Shown here piece after piece: positions 24,788 through 32,664 of a stretch of DNA of 48,125 nucleotides (its first letter is position 1; every line of letters starts with the position of its first letter). The notes beneath the pieces were generated by a model. That model saw only the letters and a program-made list of their open reading frames with translations, was not told the DNA's origin and ran no database searches. A program made the position numbers and the translations under genes. This DNA comes from JBEKIK01 sp050013075 (lineage in GTDB: Bacteria > Planctomycetota > Planctomycetia > Pirellulales > Thermoguttaceae). The stretch spans positions 1-48,125 of the forward strand of contig JBEKFZ010000026.1 in the NCBI GenBank assembly GCA_050013075.1, written 5' to 3'.

Positions 24788-24790
24788 CTA
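24701..24790. repeat. Thirteen-unit heptamer tract ending in the stop codon of the YjbQ gene
   Basis: Counted from 24701 in steps of seven: CCACCGT, TCACTGT, CCACTAT, CCATTAT, CCACTGT, CCACCGT, CCACTAT, CCACTGT, CCACTAT, CCACTGT, CCACTCT, CCACTAA, CCACTA. The TAG stop of the leftward gene is the complement of bases 4-6 of the last unit (24788-24790). Confidence 0.95.
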
Positions 24791-25210
24791 CTCCCCGATG
24801 ATCTTTACCAGCACGCGTTTTGCCCGGCGGCCGTCGAACTCGCCGTAAAAAACTTGTTCCCAGGGACCGAAATCGAGTTTGCCCTTGGTGATGGCGATCA
24901 CCACTTCCCGGCCCATGATCTGCCGCTTGTGATGTGCGTCGCCGTTGTCTTCGCCGGTGCGATTGTGATGATAAGTTTGTGGCGACGGATCAAAAGGCGC
25001 GAGCTTTTCCAACCACCGCTTGTAATCTTCGTGCAGGCCCGGCTCGTCGTCGTTGATGAACACCGAGGCCGTGATGTGCATGGCATTACATAGCAGCAGC
25101 CCTTCCTGCACGCCGCTTTTTTTGACCACCTCTTCCAGCCGGGCGGTGATGTTCACAAAATCCATCCGTTTCGGGACGTTGAAGGTCAGATATTCGGTGT
25201 GGGATTTCAT
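24788..25210 (-). CDS. yjbQ: YjbQ family protein (UPF0047)
   Basis: A 140-residue single-domain protein, the usual family length. Conserved features are the FVNITARLEEVVKKSG strand-helix, CNAMHITASVFINDDEPGL with the metal-site His, and the C-terminal HHKRQIMGREVVIAITKG and GPWEQVFYGEFDG. Members can replace thiamine-phosphate synthase in E. coli tests, though their true substrate is unclear. A tract of four AGGGTTC heptamers (25215-25244) begins 4 bp upstream of the ATG and leaves no ribosome-binding site; another tract holds the TAG stop. The gene is thus framed by heptamers on both sides. Confidence 0.93.
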   Translation of the reverse strand: MKSHTEYLTFNVPKRMDFVNITARLEEVVKKSGVQEGLLLCNAMHITASVFINDDEPGLHEDYKRWLEKLAPFDPSPQTYHHNRTGEDNGDAHHKRQIMGREVVIAITKGKLDFGPWEQVFYGEFDGRRAKRVLVKIIGE

Positions 25211-25329
25211 GGGAAGGGTTCAGGGTTCGGGGTTCAGGGTTCAGACGGCAAGTCAGGCACGGATTAATTTACTGATTTAGCTCAGCATGGCGCACAGTAT
25301 AGCATGGTCGTGAATCCGCATGATACTTG
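25211..25329. repeat. AGGGTTC heptamer tract abutting the YjbQ start codon
   Basis: Units AGGGTTC, AGGGTTC, GGGGTTC, AGGGTTC at 25215-25242, 4 bp from the ATG complement at 25208-25210. The sequence is of the same family as the tracts at 14064-14093 and 14273-14321. The rest of the gap has no recognisable element. Confidence 0.85.
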
Positions 25330-25629
25330 CTAAAACCAATGTTCATGCATACTCTTTAAAAACTCATTCGACAACTCATATCCTGATTTGTCTCCAATCA
25401 CGCTATCGATTCCGCATTTCGGACATAACGCAGTCTGTCCCACTCCTGTATTGTCCTCATCGATCCAGTCTCGGATTTCTGATAGGGCAAAACTTGTACA
25501 ACAATAGAAGCACCCGCACTTCGCACTCGCGGCCAACTCAGTGCGATGATTAGTGCAATGTGCATGTGCTTTTTGGATGTCTTCAGGAAACAATGCTACT
25601 CTGCGTCGGTGTTCTTCTTGCCAATCCAT
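25330..25629 (-). CDS. Conserved small cytoplasmic protein with zinc-binding cysteines
   Basis: A 99-residue protein like the conserved 'cytoplasmic protein' of many bacteria. The C-terminal 60 residues carry CGCFYCCTSF, EIRDWIDE, ALCPKCGIDSVIGD and the terminal EFLKSMHEHWF; the CxxC pairs probably bind zinc. No biochemical role is known to me. No good ribosome site is seen before the ATG. It is 17 bp downstream of the next small gene on the same strand, so they may be co-transcribed. Confidence 0.82.
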   Translation of the reverse strand: MDWQEEHRRRVALFPEDIQKAHAHCTNHRTELAASAKCGCFYCCTSFALSEIRDWIDEDNTGVGQTALCPKCGIDSVIGDKSGYELSNEFLKSMHEHWF

Positions 25630-25646
25630 TTTACAACCAAATTACT

Positions 25647-25880
25647 TTAAGCTTGTCTACCGGTTGTCTTAAGCGCCTGCCTTGCCGCCTCCGGCAGTTC
25701 AATAGGCGCGAACATTGACGCTGGATAGACATAACCGTCCGTCTCAGAGCGGTCTTCGTCAATGACGCGGAGCATGTTGTGCGACTCCGCTTCGGAATCC
25801 GGCAAAGCACGGTAGACTTTACCCAAGATTAGGCTTGCCGGATTACTTTCGTTATTGATACAGATCACAAAATCACTCAT
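25647..25880 (-). CDS. Small conserved hypothetical protein
   Basis: A 77-residue protein, MSDFVICINNE..., with the pattern SLILGKVYRALPD, RVIDED and YVYPASMFAPIELP, which I recognise as a family of small proteins annotated only as hypothetical. The frame is open further upstream to 26009, but the ATG at 25880 has AAAGGTG about 5 nt upstream and starts at the conserved part, so I take this start. Predicted compact beta domain; no function inferred. Confidence 0.72.
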   Translation of the reverse strand: MSDFVICINNESNPASLILGKVYRALPDSEAESHNMLRVIDEDRSETDGYVYPASMFAPIELPEAARQALKTTGRQA

Positions 25881-26102
25881 TGCATCACCTTTCTCATTAT
25901 ACTCGCTTTGACGCCGATCATCCATTCTTTTATCAACCTTCAGACTATTTCCCGGATCAATTTCGCAATGCAATTCTGTTAGTATAAATATGACAACTAC
26001 CTTGGACATCGTTTATTATGTTGTTATTATGCAAACTTATCCATATATTTTCAACATCTTTTAGTCATCAAGAAACCAACAAATACTATAGGTCTTTCAA
26101 CC

Positions 26103-27059
26103 ATGCGGATTGTGGTTTTCGACGGATATACGTCCAATCCCGGCGACCTAAGCTGGGCGGAACTGGAAAAACTCGGCGATTGTGCGATTTACGATCGCAC
26201 GCCTTGCGACCAGATCGTCGTCCGTGCGGCCGGGGCGCGGATCGCGCTTACCAACAAAACTCCCCTGATGCGCGAAACATTGGATCGGCTCCCCGAATTA
26301 AAGTATATCGGAGTGCTGGCCACGGGCTACAACGTTGTGGACGTGGAGGCGGCCACTCAGCGCAACATTGTGGTAACCAACGTGCCCAGTTACGGCACCA
26401 TGTCGGTGGTGCAGATGACATTTGCCCATCTGCTCAACCTGACGTTGCATGTGGCCGAACACGCACAGGGCGTTGCGGCCGGGCGCTGGTCGAGTTCGGC
26501 GGATTTCTGCTATTGGGAGTATCCGCTGGTTGAACTGGATGGGCTGACGCTGGGTTTGGTTGGTTTAGGTCAGATAGGCCGGGCAATGGCGCAGGCGGGG
26601 CAGGCATTTGGGATGAAAGTGCTGGCATACGATCCCATGCCGCCGCAAAACCTGCCGCCCGGCGTACGGATGGTTGAACTGGACGAGGTATTTCACACCA
26701 GTGACGTGGTAAGCCTGCACTGTCCGCTTAACGATTCCACCCGGTATATGGTAAATGCGGATCGGTTGGCGCGGATGAAGCCCACGGCGTTTCTGATCAA
26801 CACCGGGCGCGGACCGCTGGTGGACGAACGGGCCTTGGCCGACGCGCTGAGCGCCGGTCGGATTGCCGGGGCGGGTTTGGACGTGCTCGCCGTCGAGCCG
26901 CCGCCGACGGACCATCCGCTCTTGCGGGCGAAAAACTGCCATATCACGCCGCACATCGCCTGGGCCACAAAGGCCGCCCGCAAACGCTTGCTCCACGAAG
27001 CGGCCGAAAACATCCGCGCGTTTCTGGCCGGCGGGGCGCGGAACGTGGTCAACCCTTAG
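26103..27059 (+). CDS. D-2-hydroxyacid dehydrogenase (glycerate dehydrogenase-like)
   Basis: A 318-residue NAD-dependent enzyme. The N-terminal substrate domain begins IVVFDGYTSNPGDLSW as in hydroxypyruvate reductases of the HprA type; the Rossmann loop is GLVGLGQIGRAMA (about 149-161) with Asp in LAYDP as NAD specificity residue. The catalytic triad is visible: Arg236 in NTGRGPLVDE, Glu265 in LAVEPPP and His284 in ITPHIAWAT. It likely interconverts glycerate and hydroxypyruvate; other 2-hydroxyacids are possible. Its last 11 bases overlap the end of the convergent nucleotidyltransferase gene. Confidence 0.93.
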   Translation: MRIVVFDGYTSNPGDLSWAELEKLGDCAIYDRTPCDQIVVRAAGARIALTNKTPLMRETLDRLPELKYIGVLATGYNVVDVEAATQRNIVVTNVPSYGTMSVVQMTFAHLLNLTLHVAEHAQGVAAGRWSSSADFCYWEYPLVELDGLTLGLVGLGQIGRAMAQAGQAFGMKVLAYDPMPPQNLPPGVRMVELDEVFHTSDVVSLHCPLNDSTRYMVNADRLARMKPTAFLINTGRGPLVDERALADALSAGRIAGAGLDVLAVEPPPTDHPLLRAKNCHITPHIAWATKAARKRLLHEAAENIRAFLAGGARNVVNP

Positions 27060-27642
27060 GCAGCGGTTCGTCGGGCAGGATTTCTTTCCAGACGGAAGCG
27101 ATTTCGGCGACAAGTTGAAGTTGGTTGGCCCAGTGGGCTAAATAATGTCGATCCAATGAGGCGAGATTCAATTTCAATAGTGCCGCGATATCCGCACGAT
27201 CGATGAGTCGTCCGGCAAGTAATTTATGCAGAATGAGATCTTCGCACGTTAATACGGCGGTTTCAATGGATACATCGGGTAATCGTGTAGGTATTCGACG
27301 CTCCAAAGCGGTCCGAAGATAGTCCGTTTCGGCAAGTAATAAATCGATTTGCACTTCCATAAAAGCTTCAGGAGGTTCGTAGAGCATCTGGATGATGTTC
27401 AATTGGCCGAGCGGCATGATCGGCGGACTGTGTTTAGGTCGGATTCCCAAGGCTTGAAGCTGGGGCAGTATTTTATCTAATTGGCGAGTTTCCATGCCTA
27501 TCAGCAGATCCACGTCGCGCGTTGCCCTGGGATATTTCCATAATGACATTGCAAGTCCGCCCATGACAGCGGCGGGAATATTCATCGACCGCAACGCATT
27601 CCAGATAGCTTGCAAGGCTTTAATCAGAAGTTCAGCCGCCAT
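27049..27642 (-). CDS. AbiEii/MNT-like nucleotidyltransferase
   Basis: A 197-residue protein with a minimal polymerase-beta fold: Gly28-Gly29 in VMGGLAMSLW, Asp43 and Asp45 in TRDVDLL, and a third acid, Asp100, in VQIDLLLAE. The C-terminal part has the LTCEDLILHKLLAGR segment typical of AbiEii-like and DUF6036-like transferases. GGAGG stands 5 nt before the ATG. The upstream small gene overlaps by 11 bp, so the two form a coupled pair, as in toxin-antitoxin modules of this fold. Whether it modifies RNA or protein is not shown. Confidence 0.85.
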   Translation of the reverse strand: MAAELLIKALQAIWNALRSMNIPAAVMGGLAMSLWKYPRATRDVDLLIGMETRQLDKILPQLQALGIRPKHSPPIMPLGQLNIIQMLYEPPEAFMEVQIDLLLAETDYLRTALERRIPTRLPDVSIETAVLTCEDLILHKLLAGRLIDRADIAALLKLNLASLDRHYLAHWANQLQLVAEIASVWKEILPDEPLPKG

Positions 27643-27886
27643 GACCGCCTCCGCGTTTTGACAATTCCTCCATCATGTGGAACATCATTTTGTCGTGTTC
27701 TTCCATTTGTTCTTTATACCATTTCCGATAGGCGGCTTTTAGATCGCCGTCTGGGCCGATTTCGCGGCGCAGGCCGGCCAGCAGGAATTGCTCGCTGGCG
27801 TTCATCACCTCGATCCACATCCTGATGCCTATCTCCGGGGTGAAGTTGTCGGGAACTCGCGGTGATAAATCGGGCGGATGAGGCAT
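27632..27886 (-). CDS. Small helical protein coupled to the nucleotidyltransferase
   Basis: An 84-residue protein. The middle part is amphipathic helix (MWIEVMNASEQFLLAGLRR), followed by a charged KWYKEQMEEHDKMMFHMMEE helix and a Gly/His tail. It has no signal peptide and no DNA-binding motif. The end overlaps the nucleotidyltransferase start by 11 bp. By its size and coupling it could be the antitoxin or an activator of the enzyme; I do not recognise the family. Confidence 0.72.
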   Translation of the reverse strand: MPHPPDLSPRVPDNFTPEIGIRMWIEVMNASEQFLLAGLRREIGPDGDLKAAYRKWYKEQMEEHDKMMFHMMEELSKRGGGHGG

Positions 27887-28100
27887 ATTTTGTGGGCATC
27901 GTGCAGTGGATGGCGGTTAGCGCGAAACCGCAAGCGGTTTACGCCATTAATTCTACCATTATTTATAAAAAAAGAAACCGCGAGCAACGGTCATGGCTTA
28001 TGAGGATCAACGTGTTAGCGTGGGGGCATTGTGTTCCCACGCCGGAGCGTGGGAACAAGAGGAAACTGCCCACCGCCCACTGTTCACTGTCCACTGCCCG
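27887..28100. repeat. Intergenic palindromes and heptamers before the SdrD_B protein stop
   Basis: A hairpin AAACCGC..GCGGTTT (27925-27940) inside a larger ATGGCG/CGCCAT palindrome; a hairpin GTTCCCACGC / GCGTGGGAAC at 28033-28056; and six heptamers of type CCACTGT (28063-28104) that contain the TAG stop of the next gene. No gene is seen in these 214 bp. Confidence 0.82.
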
Positions 28101-31100
28101 CTACTTCCCGGCGGGGGCCGGCGCGGGAGTGGGAGCTGGGGTGGAAACTGTTTCGGCGCCAGCCCCGTCGTGATAAACGCCCACGGTATCTACGCCGGCG
28201 CTGGTGAAGTCGCCGGCAAAGGGCTTATCGCCCGGGCTGCCCAGGGCAAAGACCTTATCGGTGGCGTCCAGCACATGGTTGTTATTGGTGTCGAGATAGA
28301 AGGTTCCGTTGCGGTACACGCCGAGTTTGGTTATGCCGTCGCCCGTCCAATCGCCGACCACGGGAATATCGCCTTCCTGGCCGAACTCGACAACTGCGTC
28401 GCCCGGCCCCCAGCGCCCGTCGCCGTTTATGTCCAGGAACCAGGTGCCATTGCGGAAAATGCCGATGGAGCGAACACCGTCGCCGTTCCAGTCGCCTGTC
28501 ACGGGCACGTCGTCCTCGGTGCCGAAGCGGAATACGTGATCGATAAGATCGGAGCGCAGATTGCCGGCCGAAGTGCGCTTCATGGTACGCCAGCCGATGG
28601 TTGCGTCTTCCGGATCGGGGGGCATGTTTTTAAAGCCATTTTTAATGGGATTCTGCACGTCGGGCAAACCCGGGTCGGCGACCAAGGCCCGGGGATCGCC
28701 GAACCAGGCCGGGCCGAAGATGCCGATGTCGGTCTTGCCGTCCCCGTCCCAATCGCCGGTTACGGGCCGATCGCCCTGTTGGCCGAGTTTCGCCCACAGG
28801 TCGTTTTCATCCCAGACGCCGTCGCCGTTTAGGTCCAGGAACCACAGGCCATCGATGAACACGCCGATTTTGGTCACTCCCTCGCCGTTCCAATCGCCGG
28901 TTACGGGCGCGGCGCCTCTGAGGCCGAAGCGATATTTTTTCACCGGCACGCCGTTTGTGTCGGCTATGATCCACAGGCCGCCTTGATTCAGGTCCGCGCC
29001 GGTCCAGGTATCGGGATCGAAGAGTTGCGTTTGGGTATTTGCGGCGAACTGGCCGTTTTCCAATTGCCGCGGCTGGCCTCCGTCGATGACGCTTAAGTGC
29101 CAGGTATAACCCGGCTCTCCGCCCGATCCGCCGGTGAGTTGCTGCGGCATGATGATCGGCGGCAAGACGTAAGATACGCCGTATCTAAAAAGATCGGGCA
29201 CGATCGGCATGGGCGGCGGGAAGGGAGTAGGGATGACCGGATTGGGGTAAATAATCGGCCCGTTGGGTACGGACGGCGTTTCGAGTTTTACCACGCTGAA
29301 ATTGTACTGCACGGCCGTATCGCCCGAGTTTAACGCGATCTTAACGATGGCGTTGTCATTCGTATCCACCGCCAATGTGCTGAGCATTGTGGCGTCGATT
29401 GTCGCGTAACTATTAACCACTATGCCACCTTTGCTTCCGGCGGTATCGACTCCTATGGTATAACCATCGGGTATTGTGGCTTTGACCGAATAATCGCCCG
29501 GTTCAAGCCCCGTGAATTCATAGTAGCCGTTGGCGTCGGTCATGGTCGTGATGTAATTGCCGTTGCCGTCCTCCAATGGGTATCCGCTGCCGTCGCACAA
29601 TTGCAATGTGACGCCGGCCAGTCGCGTATCGTCGGCCGTGAGCACGCCGTTGCGGACCGAGGGGATGTATGGCGTGGGATCGCCTTGGGCCACTTCGATC
29701 GGCGCTCCGTCCTGGAAAACATAGCCCGAGATGGTCGCCGACTGGATTTCGGAGAAGTTGTACTCGGTTCCGTTCACGCCCGGGCCGAGCGAGACTTCGA
29801 TGATGCGGTCCACTCCGTCCAGGGTTCCGCCCACGGATCCCACGTAATCGGCGCCTTCCAAGTATCCGTCCGGCTGAATCTCTTCCGTGCCATAAACACC
29901 CGGCTTCAAATCCGTGAAAAAGTATTCCCCGTTCTCATCGGTTTGCGTTACGGCGATGCGGGTTTTCGACTGATCGAGCAAATATACGGTTACTCCGGCC
30001 AAAAGCTGATCGCCGGAATTGAACTGGTTGTTGTTGTCGGAGTCAGCGAAGACTTTTCCGCTGATGCTGGCTGGAAGAACTTCGCCGAAGTCGTAATCCG
30101 TCGCGTTGTCGCCGCCGGATAGGGTGATGGAACCGATCAAGTCGGGATTTTGGACGGCGCCGCCCACGGATCCGGACGTGGCCGCGCCCTCGAGATATCC
30201 GTCCGGCTGGGTTTCGGCCAGCGAGTAAGTGCCGGGCGCGATATTATCTATTATGTAGTACCCGTTGTTGCCGGTAACCGCGCTTAGCCCGGTGGAATTT
30301 CCGTCCGCGTCCAGGAGGGTGACGGTCACGCTGCTGATGCCGGTATCGGCGGAGTCGAAACCGCCATTGTTGTTGGCGTCGTAGTAGACGTAGCCGGAGA
30401 TGGTGATCGGCAAGGGGACCTGCTCAACGGACATGCCCAGCCCGGCCGTGTAAACCGTTTCGTCGTCGCTGGAAGGCGGTATGTAATTATCCGGCGGCAG
30501 ATTCAGATTGTAACCGGTCAATTCACTGTCGAAGGCGTCCAGAAAAACACCGCTGCTTGTTGCCGTGTTGTAATGTGTCGCCGAAAAAGTGGCGGTGAAT
30601 ATCGAATTCTCGAATTCCGCTCCCTCGGCCGTCGCGCTGGCGACGCCGTCTTTCCCCATTTCATCCACGTCGATGCTCAACACCAATCTTCCGCCGGCAT
30701 GAAAATCGTCGGATGTGAAAGTGATCGTCAGCACGTGGCCGCCGTTTTCAACACTTACGACCGGGTCGTTGGTGATGCCGGTTTTTTCCACGATTTTGGG
30801 AGACGCCCAACCGTATACGCCCGCGCCGCCGTCGGCGGTGTGAAAGAAGCATTCGCCTTCGGATATCGCGCCGTCCTGGTTTTTGTCGGTATTGATGACT
30901 ATCTGTTTTAAATATGTGCCCGTTGCGCCGCCGTCCCAAGTTATGTAAATCAGATTGGCGCTCGCGTCGGTGCCGCTGTGAGGCTCGTAATAAACCGATC
31001 CAATATGAATCGGAGCGACACTAACCGACAACAGTTGCCGCGATTCCATCTGTTCGATGCGGCACTTGTGCCAGCGGCCGGATCTGGAATTGTGTTTGGA

Positions 31101-31157
31101 CGGCCGGGCAGGCCGGAAATTATATAACCGTTTGATTGCATTGCTGAGCAAACTCAC
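28101..31157 (-). CDS. Large secreted protein with LEPR-like N-terminus, SdrD_B repeats and FG-GAP-like repeats
   Basis: About 1018 residues from the GTG at 31157, which has GGAGG 5 nt upstream; an ATG at 31169 is possible but has no ribosome site. Near residues 35-45, IEQMESRQLLS is a variant of the planctomycete LEPR-xLL motif of surface or exported proteins. A beta-rich region follows (about 55-240), then three Cna-B/SdrD_B repeats (for example ISGYVYYDANNNGGFDSAD and ISGKVFADSDNNNQFNSGD) whose DxDxNG sites should bind calcium, then at least four FG-GAP/VCBS-like repeats (VTGDWNGDG, IGVFxxGxWFLDxNGDG) from about 700 on. The end is Ala/Pro-rich with no sortase signal. Probably a cell-surface adhesin or matrix protein. 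Confidence 0.88.
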   Translation of the reverse strand: MSLLSNAIKRLYNFRPARPSKHNSRSGRWHKCRIEQMESRQLLSVSVAPIHIGSVYYEPHSGTDASANLIYITWDGGATGTYLKQIVINTDKNQDGAISEGECFFHTADGGAGVYGWASPKIVEKTGITNDPVVSVENGGHVLTITFTSDDFHAGGRLVLSIDVDEMGKDGVASATAEGAEFENSIFTATFSATHYNTATSSGVFLDAFDSELTGYNLNLPPDNYIPPSSDDETVYTAGLGMSVEQVPLPITISGYVYYDANNNGGFDSADTGISSVTVTLLDADGNSTGLSAVTGNNGYYIIDNIAPGTYSLAETQPDGYLEGAATSGSVGGAVQNPDLIGSITLSGGDNATDYDFGEVLPASISGKVFADSDNNNQFNSGDQLLAGVTVYLLDQSKTRIAVTQTDENGEYFFTDLKPGVYGTEEIQPDGYLEGADYVGSVGGTLDGVDRIIEVSLGPGVNGTEYNFSEIQSATISGYVFQDGAPIEVAQGDPTPYIPSVRNGVLTADDTRLAGVTLQLCDGSGYPLEDGNGNYITTMTDANGYYEFTGLEPGDYSVKATIPDGYTIGVDTAGSKGGIVVNSYATIDATMLSTLAVDTNDNAIVKIALNSGDTAVQYNFSVVKLETPSVPNGPIIYPNPVIPTPFPPPMPIVPDLFRYGVSYVLPPIIMPQQLTGGSGGEPGYTWHLSVIDGGQPRQLENGQFAANTQTQLFDPDTWTGADLNQGGLWIIADTNGVPVKKYRFGLRGAAPVTGDWNGEGVTKIGVFIDGLWFLDLNGDGVWDENDLWAKLGQQGDRPVTGDWDGDGKTDIGIFGPAWFGDPRALVADPGLPDVQNPIKNGFKNMPPDPEDATIGWRTMKRTSAGNLRSDLIDHVFRFGTEDDVPVTGDWNGDGVRSIGIFRNGTWFLDINGDGRWGPGDAVVEFGQEGDIPVVGDWTGDGITKLGVYRNGTFYLDTNNNHVLDATDKVFALGSPGDKPFAGDFTSAGVDTVGVYHDGAGAETVSTPAPTPAPAPAGK

Positions 31158-31178
31158 GACAACCTCCATGGTCGGAAA

Positions 31179-31257
31179 AAAGGGGTCAGAACTATTTTTG
31201 ATAAGAAAGGCCGGTACTTTTTGGAATTAAATTATCAAAAATAGTTCTGACCCCTTT
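31179..31257. repeat. Long perfect inverted repeat, GGGGTCAGAACTATTTT family, copy 2
   Basis: Arms of 26 bp (31179-31204 and 31232-31257) with a 27-nt loop, between the WD40 gene stop (31259) and the start of the SdrD_B gene. Outer arm sequence equals copy 1 (471-557); the inner arm and the loop differ. Confidence 0.9.
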
Positions 31258-31258
31258 A

Positions 31259-32260
31259 TTAATTTGTTATTTGCCAAACGCGTACGGTAGTGTCGAAACT
31301 GCCGGAAATTAAAGTTCCCCTTAGCGGATTATAGGCCAGCGCGGCTACTGTGCCGGTGTGACCGAGTAATTGGTTTTCCTCGGTTTTAGAGGAAAGATTC
31401 CAGAGGCGGATCACGTTGTCGGTGTCTCCGGCCGCCAAAAGTTTTTCGCCGCAAAACCGGAGGGACCGGATTTTCCCGGGTCGCTGGGGCAATGCGGCCA
31501 GGAGTTTGCCGGAATCCGCATCGAAAAGCCTGATCGCGCGATCGTCGCCGGCCGCGGCCAGTTGGCGGCCGCCGGGCGAATAGGCGATTGCGGAAATTCG
31601 CTGCGTCGAGGCCTGGATTTCCGCTGTTTTCGTGCCAGCCGCCACGTTCCAAACGCGGATCGTGCCCGTACGCCCCGCGGCCGCCAGTTGGGTTCCGTCC
31701 GGCGAAAACGCCAAGGCCGTTAGGTCGCCGCCCGGTCCGTCCAATTCCATCGGCAGCCGGCCGTCGCCGGTGTAGAGCCGGACCTTGTCGTCGAATCCGG
31801 CCGAGGCCAGCAGGTTCCCGTCAGGGCTGTAAACCAAGGCCCGAATGGCTTGCGATTGCTCGGGCAATTCGGCGGGCTTTCCGGCGGAGGTAAGGTCCCA
31901 AATGCGAATCCGCCGATCGTTGCCGCCCGTGGCCACGGCCTTGCCGTCCGGGCGGAAGGCAACGGCCTTGATCCAATCGGTATGCCCGGCGAGCCGATAG
32001 AGCAGCGTGCCGTTGTCAAGGTTCCAAATCCGCAGTATGTGATCGTCGCCGACCGTGGCCAGCAGTTTTCCCGTGCTATCGACGGCCACGCCGGAGACGA
32101 CCGGAATCTTTTCCACGCTGGGATTTTTGTTCAATTCAATGATGCGAACAGGAATCTGTCCGGCAGTCTGATCGGCCCCCCATGAAAGCCCAACGTAAAC
32201 ACTAAGGGCCAGAATTGCCGCAATCATCGCCAAAAGTCGCCATTTTGTCATTTTGATCAC
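31259..32260 (-). CDS. Secreted or membrane-anchored WD40-repeat propeller
   Basis: A 333-residue protein. Residues about 7-28 form a signal or anchor helix (LLAMIAAILALSVYVGL). Seven WD40 units follow, each with the GH...(I/V)..(V/I)AFSPDG and (L/I)RIWDL pattern: DDHILRIWNL, NDRRIRIWDL, GTIRVWNVA, DDRAIRLFDA, DNVIRLWNL, DTTVRVWQI. This fills one propeller of seven blades. WD40 propellers bind proteins; no partner can be named. The terminal TAA overlaps the base of the copy 2 inverted repeat by two bases. Confidence 0.92.
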   Translation of the reverse strand: MIKMTKWRLLAMIAAILALSVYVGLSWGADQTAGQIPVRIIELNKNPSVEKIPVVSGVAVDSTGKLLATVGDDHILRIWNLDNGTLLYRLAGHTDWIKAVAFRPDGKAVATGGNDRRIRIWDLTSAGKPAELPEQSQAIRALVYSPDGNLLASAGFDDKVRLYTGDGRLPMELDGPGGDLTALAFSPDGTQLAAAGRTGTIRVWNVAAGTKTAEIQASTQRISAIAYSPGGRQLAAAGDDRAIRLFDADSGKLLAALPQRPGKIRSLRFCGEKLLAAGDTDNVIRLWNLSSKTEENQLLGHTGTVAALAYNPLRGTLISGSFDTTVRVWQITN

Positions 32261-32664
32261 CCAAATTTAGTTAGTTATCGGTGCGCAAGGCGAATCTGAC
32301 ACAGCGCATCGTGTTATCTGTCTATATCGACAATGGGTGAAGATGACGTTTGGGAACTTTAGTAACAGGCATTTCGATTATGGTGAAGGCGTAATATGGG
32401 CAATATAAGGTAATTGGATAACAATCGGAGCCTGCCACTTCTTGCTTTGCAGGATTAGTGGATCGGACAGCTCATTGAAGGTTTTAAATTAAAACATACA
32501 CCCATACACGTCTGTGAATGAGCTTTCAGACGGTAACAGCAGCATTACTAAAAAAACTACTTATAATGAAATGAAGGAATCGCTGCTTCAAAAAATTATG
32601 CAAATTAACCTCCCGGGCTGTTGATCGAGAAAATCTGATCAACTTTTGTCATAGAGACGCTCTT
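32261..32664. promoter_or_regulatory. Divergent intergenic region of the WD40 and large TPR genes
   Basis: The two genes point away from each other, so this 404-bp stretch should carry both promoters. It is AT-richer than its surroundings and, unlike most gaps here, free of heptamer tracts and palindromes apart from a weak GTCTG/CAGAC pair near 32512-32533. I cannot place promoter boxes with confidence. Confidence 0.35.
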
